Shown one piece after another: positions 23,365-32,410 of a DNA stretch of 64,000 nucleotides. Where the stretch lies: positions 1 to 64,000 of the forward strand of contig CAZAWR010000033.1 of the NCBI GenBank assembly GCA_964488865.1, in the 5' to 3' direction. Under the pieces are notes generated by a model. That model made no database searches, was not told where the DNA came from, and saw nothing but the letters and a program-made list of their open reading frames with translations. The position numbers and the translations under genes are program-made. How positions within the stretch are numbered: position 1 is the first letter of the stretch; every line of letters begins with the position of its first letter. The DNA comes from MWCO01 sp964488865. GTDB lineage: Bacteria; Myxococcota_A; Polyangia; Polyangiales; Polyangiaceae.

Positions 23365-23571
23365 GTTGCTCGCTTTCCGGGTTGCGACATGGCGGCTCGG
23401 GGTGTCCCAGGTCCACCTGCGCAACAGCTCAAACGTAGGCAGCTATCGCACGCGTTTCAAGATCTTGTACCGTGAAAGTTGGCCGCAGGGCTGCGCCTTG
23501 GGTAGCGGTGCCAGGTAGAACGAGACGTGGTGGGCTGGCTCCCCCTCTCGGAAACCAGGAGGATCGGTGTG

Positions 23572-23832
23572 ATGCGCCCCAAGGACCAGATGCTGCGAGA
23601 GCTCAACGTGCTGATCAAGGAAATGCTCGACATGCGCTATCGCGGTGGGGACTACGCGCGCCTTGCCCACGCCCAGGGGCTCGTGGACGGCTACATGAAG
23701 GCGCTCCTGGAGGGCGGCCTCGCGTCCCGTGATGAGCTCCTCGCGCTGGTTCGACAGCAGCGTGCGGTGATCGACGGCCCGGCCGTTCGCACGGTGCAGA
23801 TGGACGAGATCGAGACGACCGTCGCCGCGTGA
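23572..23832 (+). CDS. Small helical protein, unknown function
   Basis: 86 aa, MRPKDQMLRELNVLIKEMLD followed by amphipathic helices and an acidic C-terminus. AGGAGG lies about 9 nt before the ATG, which supports the start at 23572 over the open frame further upstream. There is no signal peptide or Cys. It is divergent from panD and converges with the lipoprotein at 23858. I do not recognise the family. Confidence 0.7.
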   Translation: MRPKDQMLRELNVLIKEMLDMRYRGGDYARLAHAQGLVDGYMKALLEGGLASRDELLALVRQQRAVIDGPAVRTVQMDEIETTVAA

Positions 23833-23857
23833 CGACAGGCTTCTGTCGGGAGCGTCC

Positions 23858-24805
23858 TCACGGGTCGGTGCGTGGGAAGATGAGGACGAAGCTGCCGTCC
23901 TCGAGACGAAACAGGGTGGTCTTGTCGCCGAGTCGGTCCGCGTCGTAGTGGGCGAACCAGGGCAGAGAGCGCCACACCTCGGTGTTTTCAATGAACTCCG
24001 GCACGAATAGGTCGAGCGCCACGTAGCGGTCCTTGGCGACCTTCGCGAGGGCCGGGCCATACGACCACGACGCGCGGGCTCCTGCCGGGGCGGGATCGTT
24101 GTGCAGCACGCCTCCGTACGTGACGACCATCTTGCCGGCGTCCTCGGGCTTTCGACCGGTTGGACCGAGGATCTTCTGGACCTGGGAGGTCGTGAGGCGC
24201 GCGATGGTGGACAGCGTGGTTGCGACGGCGTCGTCGCCGGCTTCGTTGATCGCGCTCAGGTCTTCGCAGGATGGGCGGAGCAGGTCAGGTACCAGTCCCA
24301 GGGACCGTGCTCGCTCCCCCATCTGGACGTACTCGTTCTGGGCGGTGGGAGCCTGCTGATCGGTCACCACCTCGTGCTTCTTTTTCACTTCCTTCGTGGT
24401 CTTCTTGCAGGACGGGTTGGGGGCCATCAGCTCCAGGACGAGGTCCGAGGCCTTGCCGCGAAGGAACGGGAGGAACGTGTCCGTGAATCGCTTCGCGGAG
24501 GACGGGACGGTCCCCTTTCCCTTCTGCACGTGAGATTCTCCCACGGCGAGGACGACGGGGTTGGTGGCGAGCACGTGGCGGAAAGCGTCCTCGGGGCTTT
24601 CGAACTGAAGGCAGTGGAGGCTGCCGCACGCGGTGGCGCCGGGGGGCGCGTGCGGTTCGGCGGCAGACGACGCGGGTGGCGGGGCAGTCGTGGACGCGGA
24701 CGACACGAGGGGAGGTGCGACCGGTGCTGGAGGAGCAGCGGAGGGACGGTCGCAGGCGCCGAGCGCCAGGATCGCCACGGCGGCAAGGGAGGCGGGGCGA
24801 TTCAT
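23858..24805 (-). CDS. Lipoprotein with a ChaN-like GES-H motif
   Basis: 315 aa. Signal peptide with lipobox LGAC, a Pro/Ala/Ser linker to about residue 50, then a globular domain with VLAVGESHVQKGKG and LVLELMAPNPSC. The GE-x-H motif and following arrangement recall the ChaN/EreA-like fold (iron-regulated or erythromycin-esterase-like lipoproteins), but similarity is by motif only. The C-terminus has MVVTYGGVLHND and FIENTEVWRSLPWFAHYD. The role is unproven. Confidence 0.6.
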   Translation of the reverse strand: MNRPASLAAVAILALGACDRPSAAPPAPVAPPLVSSASTTAPPPASSAAEPHAPPGATACGSLHCLQFESPEDAFRHVLATNPVVLAVGESHVQKGKGTVPSSAKRFTDTFLPFLRGKASDLVLELMAPNPSCKKTTKEVKKKHEVVTDQQAPTAQNEYVQMGERARSLGLVPDLLRPSCEDLSAINEAGDDAVATTLSTIARLTTSQVQKILGPTGRKPEDAGKMVVTYGGVLHNDPAPAGARASWSYGPALAKVAKDRYVALDLFVPEFIENTEVWRSLPWFAHYDADRLGDKTTLFRLEDGSFVLIFPRTDP

Positions 24806-24875
24806 CTTCACGGTCGTGTCGGGGATGGGTGGTCGGTTGTCAAGCGTCAGCTGGGTTTCGAGGCCAAGTTGGCGT

Positions 24876-25862
24876 TCAGCCGTTCGAGGGCCCGGGCGGC
24901 GGAGCCCATGGGGCGGGTGCAGGTGGCTGCACCGGTACGGCGAACAGGTCGTAGTCGCGGCCCAGAGACCGGAGCGCGCACATGGACCATGCACGGTCGA
25001 ACACGTGGAAGGGCGCCGTGATCGCCTGGTTGACCACCGGCAGGCCGCCGATGCAGCACGTCACCAGGACGATCAACACGTTCGCCATCCCGAATACCAC
25101 GTGCAGCATCGCACGTAGCACGAAGAACAGGATCACCGCCCCCACGTTGGCCTTGAGCACCGGCAGGAACCGTCGGTAGGACTCCATGCACGACTCCTGG
25201 AAGTGCAGCATGAGGGGCACCACGAAGTTGCGCAGGATCGACGATGCCACGCCGGGCAGCAGGGCGCCCACGAACCACGCGAGGGCGATGGGGCCGAGCT
25301 CGAAGAGATAGGCTTGCCACTCGGATTCGTTGCGTCGAAGGAGCCGGTAAAGGACGAACAGCAACGAGCCCATGGCGCCGAGCACGATGACGATCGTGAT
25401 GGAGTCCAGCACGAGACGCGCCTTGAGCAGGGACCCCACCAGAAAACGGGTGGCGCGCCAGTTCTCCCCCACGCGGGTGTCGTCCTTGGCCACGGCGCGC
25501 GCCAGCATGAGCTGACCTCTCGCGCTGAGCCAGAGCAGAAGGATGTAGAGCCCGAAGGCGAGGACGAGGACCGGGACGCCCAGCAGGATGACCAGGTCCA
25601 TGTTGTGCTCGACCCACGCGAAGCCTTCGTCGATGAGATCGGCGAATTCCGCGGGGGAGCTGGGTGTGCCTCCGGGACCTCCGGAAGTATCGGGCAGGTT
25701 GAGATTCCCGGTGGACCCCTGGGCTAGCATCTCCATGAAGACCATCAGGCCGACGGCGAACCACGTCCCGATGTTGAACGGGAACAGGATCTCTTTCATT
25801 CGAGTCCAGGCCGGGCCAAGGGAGCCAGTGACGTCCAGGGAAGGCGTGGTCGAAGTCTCCAT
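24876..25862 (-). CDS. Multi-pass membrane protein, unknown function
   Basis: 328 aa with about six hydrophobic segments, among them ITIVIVLGAMGSLLFVLYRL and NVLIVLVTCCIGGLPVV, and a Pro-rich C-terminal tail. It resembles uncharacterised integral membrane proteins with repeated TM pairs (glycerophosphoryl-diester-type membrane regions), but no named domain is certain. Start METSTTPSLDV at 25862. It is divergent from the FGE-domain lipoprotein. Confidence 0.7.
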   Translation of the reverse strand: METSTTPSLDVTGSLGPAWTRMKEILFPFNIGTWFAVGLMVFMEMLAQGSTGNLNLPDTSGGPGGTPSSPAEFADLIDEGFAWVEHNMDLVILLGVPVLVLAFGLYILLLWLSARGQLMLARAVAKDDTRVGENWRATRFLVGSLLKARLVLDSITIVIVLGAMGSLLFVLYRLLRRNESEWQAYLFELGPIALAWFVGALLPGVASSILRNFVVPLMLHFQESCMESYRRFLPVLKANVGAVILFFVLRAMLHVVFGMANVLIVLVTCCIGGLPVVNQAITAPFHVFDRAWSMCALRSLGRDYDLFAVPVQPPAPAPWAPPPGPSNG

Positions 25863-25945
25863 GTCCGGGGTATGGTCGGATGGTAGCTCGCGCTTGGCAA
25901 CGACTGGATCGGGGTGCGCTCCCTCCTTGCGCTTGTCCCCTCGCT

Positions 25946-27952
25946 ATGCCACGATTTCCCCTCATGTTACCCGGGGGGCGAGAGACGGGCCGACGTGCGG
26001 TGTGGACTGCACCCCTGGTGCTGTTCTTGGTGGCGTGTTCAGGCGCGGGTGAGCCGGAGTCATCCATGACGGACTCTGGGGTGGATCCCCTCGTCGATGC
26101 CCCCATGAACGACACGCTTGATGAAAAAGACGTCGAGGCTGTCGATGTCCTGACGGACCGCGCTGAGGACGCCGTGGACGCTGCCGACGCTGCCGACGCA
26201 CCTGACGCTGCCGACGCACCTGACGCTGCCGACGCTGCCGACGCTGCCGACGCTGCCGACGCTGCCGACGCAACCGTAGAAGCCGATGCGGAGCATGACG
26301 CCGAGGTCGATGCTTTCGATGCGGATGATGCCGATGACGCGGCCGATGGTGACGCCGGGCATGACGTGACGGCGGACGTGGCGCCGGTCTGCGCGGTGGA
26401 CGAGCACCGTTGTGACGGGGATGTGTTAGCCCGGTGCCGGGACGACGGGACGGGGTTCGACGAGTTGCAGACTTGTCCGCCGGGGTGGTGTAACGCGGCT
26501 GCGAAGCAGTGCTTGGTGTGCCTGCCTGGTACTGTGGGGTGTGCGGATGCGATTTCCCGGCGCGTGTGTTCGGTCGATGGCCTGTCCGAGACCGAGGAGG
26601 CGTGCGGCATCGACACGCCGTTCTGCGTGGGAAGCGGCGTCTGCGTGGCGTGTCTGGAGTCCCAGGATTGCCCTGCACCCGCGAATGAGTGTGCGGACCG
26701 TGCTTGCTGGGAGGGAGTTTGCGAAGAGGTCCCGGAGGAGCCGGGCAAGCCGTGCGGTGACGACGGCGTGTGCAACGGTGCTTTCGTGTGCGGCGAATGC
26801 GTGCCCGGGGAAACGAAGTGCGAGGGGGGCGACGCATGGGCTTGCGGCGCGCTGGGTGGATGGGAACTGGCTGCGGTGTGTCCCTACGTGTGCTCGGCGG
26901 GATCGTGCACGGGGGAGTGTGTGCCCGGGACGCGCGATTGCGACGGCGACGTTCCCCGAGAGTGCCTCGCGACTGGGTACTGGGACGCGGGGGCTTGCAC
27001 CGGTGTCACCTCCGAGTGCTTCGAAGGAATCTGCGTGCTTCCCACCCCGCCGAGTTGCCAGGGGCTTTCGAACGTGTGCGGGGCAAGCGCGCAAGCCCGC
27101 TGTTGCGCGAGTGCCGAGTTGCCCGGTGGAACGTACTCCCGTAGCTACGACGGGGTGACCTACCCCAACCCTTCGTACGTGGCGAATGTGGGGAGCTTCT
27201 GGCTCGACGAGCACGAGGTGACGGTCGGGCGGTTCCGAGCATTTGTCGCGGCGGGGGGAGGAACCCTGGCGATGCCCCCGCAGGCAGGGGCTGGGGCGCA
27301 CCCGTCGATCGCGGGGAGCGGCTGGCAGTCGGCGTGGAACGCCCAGCTTGTAGCGAGCACGGTGGCGCTTCGGGCGGCGCTCGTGTGTTCGCCTGCATTC
27401 TCGACCTGGACCAACCAAGCCGACTCCAATGAGACGCGCCCGATCAACTGCCTCAGCTGGTTCGAAGCCTTCGCTTTTTGCGCGTGGGACGGTGGCCGCT
27501 TGCCGACGGAGGCGGAGTGGAACTTCGCGTCCGCGGGAGGGAACGAGCAGAGGGTTTTTCCTTGGTCGTTCCCGCCTGGATCTTCGGACCTGACGGTTTC
27601 GCACGCGAGCTACTGGGCGAACGGTTCGGATGAGTGCATGGGGGACGGGGTTCCTGGTTGTTCGTTGGCGGACCTCGTCGTGGCGGGGACGAAGGCCCCT
27701 GGGCGTGCGCGATGGGGGCACGCAGACATGGGCGGAAACGTCTGGGAGTGGGTGCTCGACGCGTATCAGAATCCCTATGGGATCGTGCCGTGCGACAACT
27801 GCGCGAAGCTGGGGACGGGCCTCGAGCTTCGAGTTCTTAGAGGCGGGAGTTTCTATGGGTCGTCCTCGACGATTCGCGCGTCGACGCGCAACCCAGGGAA
27901 CCCTTCGGTGCGGTACTACACGGTGGGGTTGCGGTGTGCGCGTACGCCTTAG
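25946..27952 (+). CDS. Lipoprotein with Cys-rich region and C-terminal SUMF1/FGE-type domain
   Basis: 668 aa. N-terminal hydrophobic stretch with lipobox LVAC, then an Asp/Ala linker coded by tandem GCTGCCGAC-type triplets (26176-26275). Residues about 130-380 are Cys-rich (repeats of C-x-PG-x2-x-C and C-x4-C type). The C-terminal 290 residues match the formylglycine-generating/sulfatase-modifying (SUMF1) fold: FWLDEHEVTVGRFRAFVA, NCLSWFEAFAFCAWDGGRLP, TEAEWNFASAGG, GGNVWEWVLDAY and VLRGGSF. Members may be enzymes or binding domains; the FGE copper-binding Cys pair was not identified. ATG at 25946 or 25964 starts the gene. Confidence 0.75.
   Translation: MPRFPLMLPGGRETGRRAVWTAPLVLFLVACSGAGEPESSMTDSGVDPLVDAPMNDTLDEKDVEAVDVLTDRAEDAVDAADAADAPDAADAPDAADAADAADAADAADATVEADAEHDAEVDAFDADDADDAADGDAGHDVTADVAPVCAVDEHRCDGDVLARCRDDGTGFDELQTCPPGWCNAAAKQCLVCLPGTVGCADAISRRVCSVDGLSETEEACGIDTPFCVGSGVCVACLESQDCPAPANECADRACWEGVCEEVPEEPGKPCGDDGVCNGAFVCGECVPGETKCEGGDAWACGALGGWELAAVCPYVCSAGSCTGECVPGTRDCDGDVPRECLATGYWDAGACTGVTSECFEGICVLPTPPSCQGLSNVCGASAQARCCASAELPGGTYSRSYDGVTYPNPSYVANVGSFWLDEHEVTVGRFRAFVAAGGGTLAMPPQAGAGAHPSIAGSGWQSAWNAQLVASTVALRAALVCSPAFSTWTNQADSNETRPINCLSWFEAFAFCAWDGGRLPTEAEWNFASAGGNEQRVFPWSFPPGSSDLTVSHASYWANGSDECMGDGVPGCSLADLVVAGTKAPGRARWGHADMGGNVWEWVLDAYQNPYGIVPCDNCAKLGTGLELRVLRGGSFYGSSSTIRASTRNPGNPSVRYYTVGLRCARTP
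26176..26275 (+). repeat. Asp/Ala codon repeat inside the FGE lipoprotein
   Basis: Tandem repeats of GCTGCCGAC and GCACCTGAC-type units code for DAADAADAPDAADA-type sequence. The unit is a multiple of three, so copy changes stay in frame. Confidence 0.8.
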
Positions 27953-28048
27953 GCTTTTGGACCGGGGTGTTCGTGCTTGACACGCACGGTCGGTAAGTCG
28001 ACTATTGCCAGGCTCAGCGGAATCGCTGTGGAGAAGAGGGGTAGTAAG

Positions 28049-29241
28049 ATGCGAACGGAGCTACGGATTGCCGTGGTTGCATCCATTCTGGCGCTTGCCG
28101 GAGTGGTGGTTTCATGTTCGGACGAGGGCGAGCTACCGGTCGAGGCGATCGAAACGGTTCGTCAGCCCATCTTGGGCAAGTGCCAGGTAGGAACCTATGG
28201 CGAGCCTTGCGATCCGGACGGGAATGGTCCGCTCGCGGAGTGCGAGGGCGTGTGCGATGTCAGCCCGACCGGGCAGATGGCTTGCTTCACCATCCAGCAA
28301 GCGGGGCTCGTCAGCTTGGATGGGTACTTGTGCGGGGATGACTCCAAGTGCTCTGCAGTTTGCGTGGGGACCACGTGCGTGACCCAGCCTGCACCGGATG
28401 GGACGCCATGCCGTCCGACGAACAACCACGACAAGTGCGCCGGAGCTTGCATTGCAGGGACCTGCGTGACGGTCGACCCGGCGGATCGGTGTGACTACGG
28501 TCGTCCCCAGGGGACGACGAGTTGCACGTTCGAGACGTGCGACCCGCTCAATGCCTTGCACTGTATCGAGGAGGCTCTTCCCGAGGGCACCGTTTGCCAG
28601 GGGGGCACGGCGGACACGTGCAACGAATCTGGGGAGTGCGCGCCCCCCTCGGATGGAGGCACGGGCGGTACGGCGGGTACCGGAGGCGCCGGAGGCGAAG
28701 GCGGCGCGGCGGGCACAGCCGGCACGGGTGGTACGGCAGGCACAGGCGGTACGGCAGGCACCGGAGGCACGGGCGGTACGGCAGGCACCGGAGGCACGGG
28801 CGGTACGGCAGGCACGGGCGGTACGGCAGGCACGGGCGGTACGGCAGGCACNNNNNNNNNNNNNNNNNNNNNNNNNNNNNNNNNNNNNNNNNNNNNNNNN
28901 NNNNNNNNNNNNNNNNNNNNNNNNNNNNNNNNNNNNNNNNNNNNNNNNNNNGTGTCGGAGGAACCGGTGGGGCTTCGGGCACAGGCGGTGTCGGAGGAAC
29001 CGGTGGGGCTTCGGGCACAGGCGGTGTCGGAGGAACCGGTGGAACCGGTGGCATGGGCGGTACGGGCGGCTCTTCCGACGGCGGAGCGGCGTCGCCCAAC
29101 GGCCCGGTCGAAGACGTCGTCGAGGGCGGCGGTTGCGCGTGCAGTACCCCGACGCGGACTTCTCAAGCTCCCAGCGCTGCCCTGCTTCTCGGGCTCGCTT
29201 TCCTTGCATCCTGGCGGCGAAAGCCTCGTGCTCGGTCCTGA
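28049..29241 (+). CDS. Gly/Thr-rich lipoprotein with MYXO-CTERM tail, broken by an assembly gap
   Basis: The N-terminus has a signal peptide with lipobox VVSC, then a Cys-rich region (YGEPCDPDGNG, CDVSPTG, CTFETCDP). A GGTAGTGGTG-type linker runs into 100 N at 28852-28951. After the gap, GGT/GAS repeats continue and the protein ends with GGGCACSTPTR, a hydrophobic stretch (ALLLGLAFLAS) and WRRKPRARS, a MYXO-CTERM surface-sorting tail. The frame before and after the N run differs by 2 bases; since 100 N is an arbitrary gap size, I treat this as one gene. AGAGGGG precedes the ATG. An OmpA-type gene begins 24 nt later. Confidence 0.75.
28664..29070 (+). repeat. 18-bp-type tandem repeats coding Gly/Thr, containing a gap
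   Basis: Units such as GGCACGGGCGGTACGGCA repeat before the gap and GTGTCGGAGGAACCGGTG-type units after it. The 100 N at 28852-28951 are unsequenced repeat, so the real length is unknown. Confidence 0.85.
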
Positions 29242-29265
29242 CTTCCTTTCCCCTTGGAGCCATTC

Positions 29266-31008
29266 ATGAACGGATCGTTTCGGTTTGTACAGGTTGGTCT
29301 CGCCGCGTCCCTGGTTCTCTCGAGCCCCGCTGCCCTGGCGCAGGACGAAGCTGCCGGGTTCGCTCTCGACCGCTTCGAGCCGTCCGAGCGAGGCAGCGAT
29401 TGGTTCGTCGCAGAGTCTCTTGACCTTCGGGGTCATCAACGCTTCGCGGCGGGTCTCGTCCTCGACTACGGGTACAAGCCCCTCGTGGCCTACACCCCGG
29501 ATGGGGACGAACGTGAGGCCATCGTCTCGCACCAGCTATTCGGTCACGTGGGTGGCGCGATGCAGATGTGGAACCGCGTGCGCTTCGCCCTCAACCTGCC
29601 CATCGCCCTGTACCAAGGCGGCGAAGGTACAGGCACGTCCGCACAGATGCAGGTGACCTCGGACAACGCCACGACCGTGGGGGACCTGCGCGTTGCCGCG
29701 GATGTTCGCCTGGTGGGGGAGTACGGGGACCCGATGACGCTGTCGGGCGGCTTGCGCCTCTACGCGCCCACGGGGTCGCAGGATTCGTTCACGAGTGACG
29801 GCACGGTGCGGGCGCAGCCTCGCGTGAACGTGGCCGGGGACGTCTCGATGTTCACCTACGCAGGGCAGCTCAGCTTCTTGCTCCGTCCCAGCGACGACTC
29901 CTTTGCGGGCAGCGCCACGGGCAGCGAGACACAGATCGCACTCGCTGCAGGGGCTCGCTTGCTCGATCGCAAGCTCACGGTCGGACCCGAGCTGTACGGC
30001 TCTACCGTCGTGACCGACGGGGACGCGTTCTTTGCGCGTCGCACCACGCCTTTCGAGCTGTTGTTCGGGGCCCACTACACGGCGACGGGACCGTGGCGCT
30101 TCGGAGCGGGCGTGGGACCGGGGCTCACGCGGGGCTTCGGCACACCGAAGGTTCGCTTCCTCGCGTCCGTGGAGTTCGTGGAACCGTTCGAGCAGGCCGC
30201 TCCGGCGCCGCCGCCACCGCCGCCGAGCGATCGGGACGGGGATGGCATCATCGACGACGAGGATGCGTGTCCCGACGTCCCGGGTGTGCGGACCGCGGAC
30301 CCGGCGCGCAACGGCTGTCCACCGGACCGAGACGGTGACGGGGTTCTGGACGCGGAGGATGCGTGTCCGGACGTGCCAGGCGTTCGCACCGAGGACCCGA
30401 AGACGAACGGCTGTCCGCCGCCGAGCGATCGGGACGGGGATGGCATCATCGACGAGCAGGACGCCTGCCCGGACGAGCCTGGGGTACGCACGGACGATCC
30501 CAAGACCAACGGCTGCCCACCCCCGAAGGACAGGGACGGCGATGGAATCCTGGATGGGGACGACGCCTGCCCGGACGTGGCGGGACCGCCGAACGATGAC
30601 CCGAAGAAGCACGGCTGCCCGGCGGCTCGGATCGAGCAAGGGCAGATCAAGATCCGGGAGCAGGTGCAGTTCGCGTACAACAGCGCGCGCATCCTCAACG
30701 CGAGCGACACGCTGCTCGAGGCCGTGAAGCAGATCCTGGTCGACCACCCGGAGATCAAGAAGGTATCCGTGGAGGGACACACGGACAATCGCGGGTCCGC
30801 GGTCTACAACAAAGGCTTGAGCAATCGTCGCGCGAAGTCCGTCGTGGACTGGCTGGTCAAGCGCGGGATCGACCGCGGAAGGCTCTCCTCCACGGGATTA
30901 GGGCTCGAACGGCCGATCGACTCCAACGACACGGAAGAGGGGCGACAGAACAACCGTCGCGTCGAGTTCCACATCGCGGACCAGCCCGAGCCGAGCGCCA
31001 AACCCTAG
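29266..31008 (+). CDS. Outer-membrane protein with thrombospondin type 3 repeats and OmpA C-terminal domain
   Basis: 580 aa. Cleavable signal peptide (LAASLVLSSPAALAQDE), then a beta-rich region that probably forms a barrel. Four calcium-binding-type TSP3 repeats follow (DRDGDGIIDDEDACPD and close variants, each with a C..C pair; roughly residues 320-455). The OmpA peptidoglycan-binding domain has the signature VEGHTDNRGSAVYNKGLSNR. It would tether the outer membrane to peptidoglycan. GGAGCC lies before ATG 29266. It follows the MYXO-CTERM gene closely and may be co-expressed. Confidence 0.9.
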   Translation: MNGSFRFVQVGLAASLVLSSPAALAQDEAAGFALDRFEPSERGSDWFVAESLDLRGHQRFAAGLVLDYGYKPLVAYTPDGDEREAIVSHQLFGHVGGAMQMWNRVRFALNLPIALYQGGEGTGTSAQMQVTSDNATTVGDLRVAADVRLVGEYGDPMTLSGGLRLYAPTGSQDSFTSDGTVRAQPRVNVAGDVSMFTYAGQLSFLLRPSDDSFAGSATGSETQIALAAGARLLDRKLTVGPELYGSTVVTDGDAFFARRTTPFELLFGAHYTATGPWRFGAGVGPGLTRGFGTPKVRFLASVEFVEPFEQAAPAPPPPPPSDRDGDGIIDDEDACPDVPGVRTADPARNGCPPDRDGDGVLDAEDACPDVPGVRTEDPKTNGCPPPSDRDGDGIIDEQDACPDEPGVRTDDPKTNGCPPPKDRDGDGILDGDDACPDVAGPPNDDPKKHGCPAARIEQGQIKIREQVQFAYNSARILNASDTLLEAVKQILVDHPEIKKVSVEGHTDNRGSAVYNKGLSNRRAKSVVDWLVKRGIDRGRLSSTGLGLERPIDSNDTEEGRQNNRRVEFHIADQPEPSAKP

Positions 31009-31058
31009 CGGCCCCGACGATCAACTCGTGGCTTGCCTCGGAGCCGTCGCCGTCTCCC

Positions 31059-31460
31059 TCATCGTTCCGTCATCTGCCGCCGTCGTTCTTCGAACTTCCG
31101 CGCCATCTCGTCGAACTCGGGTTGTTGCCCGGGCGTGAGCACGGCGCGGATTTCGCGCGAAGCCTGCGCGCGAATGGCCGCGAGCTCCGGCTCGGACTGC
31201 CTGCGCACCCGATTGAGCTCGGGCAGGTGCTTTCGGTGAATGGCTTCCACCTGGGCGCGCTGCGTGTCCGTCAGGCGGAGCCTGCGGTCGAGGGCGAGCA
31301 CGAGCCCTCGGGTTTCGAGCTCTGCTGCGGGCGCCTCGAGCAACGTTCGCACCTTGTGGCGAACCACCAGGAGCGTGGCGCCCGTGCCGGACAGGGCTCC
31401 GGCCAAGAAGACGCCCACCAACACCAGCACGGCCCATACCTTCGTCCGGCGGTCCTTCAT
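31059..31460 (-). CDS. CpxP/Spy-like or CnrX-like periplasmic sensor with N-terminal membrane anchor
   Basis: 133 aa. One N-terminal transmembrane segment (VWAVLVLVGVFLAGALSG) and a helical, Arg/Glu-rich periplasmic part with LRLTDTQRAQVEAIHRKH and LTPGQQPEFDEMARKFEE, i.e. LTxxQ motifs at the expected spacing. Periplasmic CpxP/Spy/CnrX proteins sense misfolded proteins or metals. The start at 31460 overlaps the preceding gene's stop as ATGA. It is third in a sigma-factor operon, which supports a sensor role. A CnrX-like assignment is inference. Confidence 0.75.
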   Translation of the reverse strand: MKDRRTKVWAVLVLVGVFLAGALSGTGATLLVVRHKVRTLLEAPAAELETRGLVLALDRRLRLTDTQRAQVEAIHRKHLPELNRVRRQSEPELAAIRAQASREIRAVLTPGQQPEFDEMARKFEERRRQMTER

Positions 31461-31726
31461 GGCAACCACTCCACGCTCGTGGCGACGAGCACGGCGTCGT
31501 CGAACCAGCTGCCGGTAGCCAGCAGCACCAACCCGAGCGTGGCAGGCGCGAGCGCAGCCGGCACCAGGGCCCACCGTCCCACGCGCAGGAGCACCTCCCA
31601 GATCGACGGCTCGGGATCCTCTACGCTCGCCAAGACCTTCGCCAAGAACCCCGGCGGAGGCTCCACGTGGTGGGTGGTCTCGCGCAAGCGCTTCATTCGA
31701 TCGTCGTAGGTTTCCATCTCAACCAC
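31457..31726 (-). CDS. Small single-pass membrane protein, probable anti-sigma factor
   Basis: 89 aa: an N-terminal charged part (ETYDDRMKRLRETTHHVEPP) and one membrane segment (ALVPAALAPATLGLVLLATG). It lies between the ECF sigma gene and the CpxP-like gene and overlaps both. The layout and size match CnrY-type anti-sigma factors, but the sequence is too short to prove homology. A GTG start at 31726 has GGGAGGG about 7 nt upstream; an ATG three codons later is possible. Confidence 0.65.
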   Translation of the reverse strand: MVEMETYDDRMKRLRETTHHVEPPPGFLAKVLASVEDPEPSIWEVLLRVGRWALVPAALAPATLGLVLLATGSWFDDAVLVATSVEWLP

Positions 31727-32219
31727 GAGAAGCCCTCCCTCGAAGCGTTGCCCGTGCGCGTACGAGCTTCTGCTCGACGGCCCCTTCCGAGCAGCCGAGC
31801 ACCGTGGCGATCTCCGTGCTGGTCATGCCTTCGAGCTCCTTGAGCACGATCGCAGCGTGCTGGTCTTCCGGCAGGTCGCCGAGCCACGTCGCGAGCTCGC
31901 GCAGGGCGGCTCCCGTGTCCGCGGCTTGCCCTGCCGCAGGAATGTCGGCGGACAGGGAAGCCCCAGTTCGGCCACGCCTGCGCTGGCTGCGGAGGGCATC
32001 GATCGCGGTGTTGGTCACGATGCGATACAGCCACGTCTCGAGCTGCGCGCGGCCTTCGAACCGGTCCTGCTCGATGGCGTTCCATGCCTTCACGTAGCTG
32101 TCCTGCAAGACGTCCTCCGCTTCCTGCGTGCTGCCCGTGAGCCGGGCTGCGAGTCGAAACAGGGCCGGCGCCGTGGAAGCGACGATCTCCCTGAATGCTT
32201 GCACATCGCCCTTACCCAA
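31719..32219 (-). CDS. ECF-family RNA polymerase sigma factor
   Basis: 166 aa with sigma region 2 (AARLTGSTQEAEDVLQDSYVKAWNA, then WLYRIVTNTAIDALRSQRRR) and region 4 (LPEDQHAAIVLKELEGMTSTEIATVLGCSEGAVEQKLVRAR). It redirects RNA polymerase to stress promoters. First gene of a three-gene overlapping operon with a small TM protein and a CpxP-like protein. The start is uncertain: an in-frame stop lies just upstream and TTG at 32219 is the longest option; GTG at 32204 is an alternative. The divergent lipoprotein at 32411 may be its target. Confidence 0.85.
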   Translation of the reverse strand: MGKGDVQAFREIVASTAPALFRLAARLTGSTQEAEDVLQDSYVKAWNAIEQDRFEGRAQLETWLYRIVTNTAIDALRSQRRRGRTGASLSADIPAAGQAADTGAALRELATWLGDLPEDQHAAIVLKELEGMTSTEIATVLGCSEGAVEQKLVRARATLRGRASRG

Positions 32220-32410
32220 AGGGGGTCTGCCTCACGCTGACGAGGGGGGTTCCATCGCATGGGACCTGGTTCGATCGCTTGCCATCCTACTCGACCGCGT
32301 ACGGACGGTCATGGGCTAGGACGTCTGAAGCGGGCCGACCCCTACGGAAGAAGAATCGCGTAGGGAACGTGCGAACCGGCGCGTCGAAGGGGCAACCAAG
32401 GAGACGAAAG

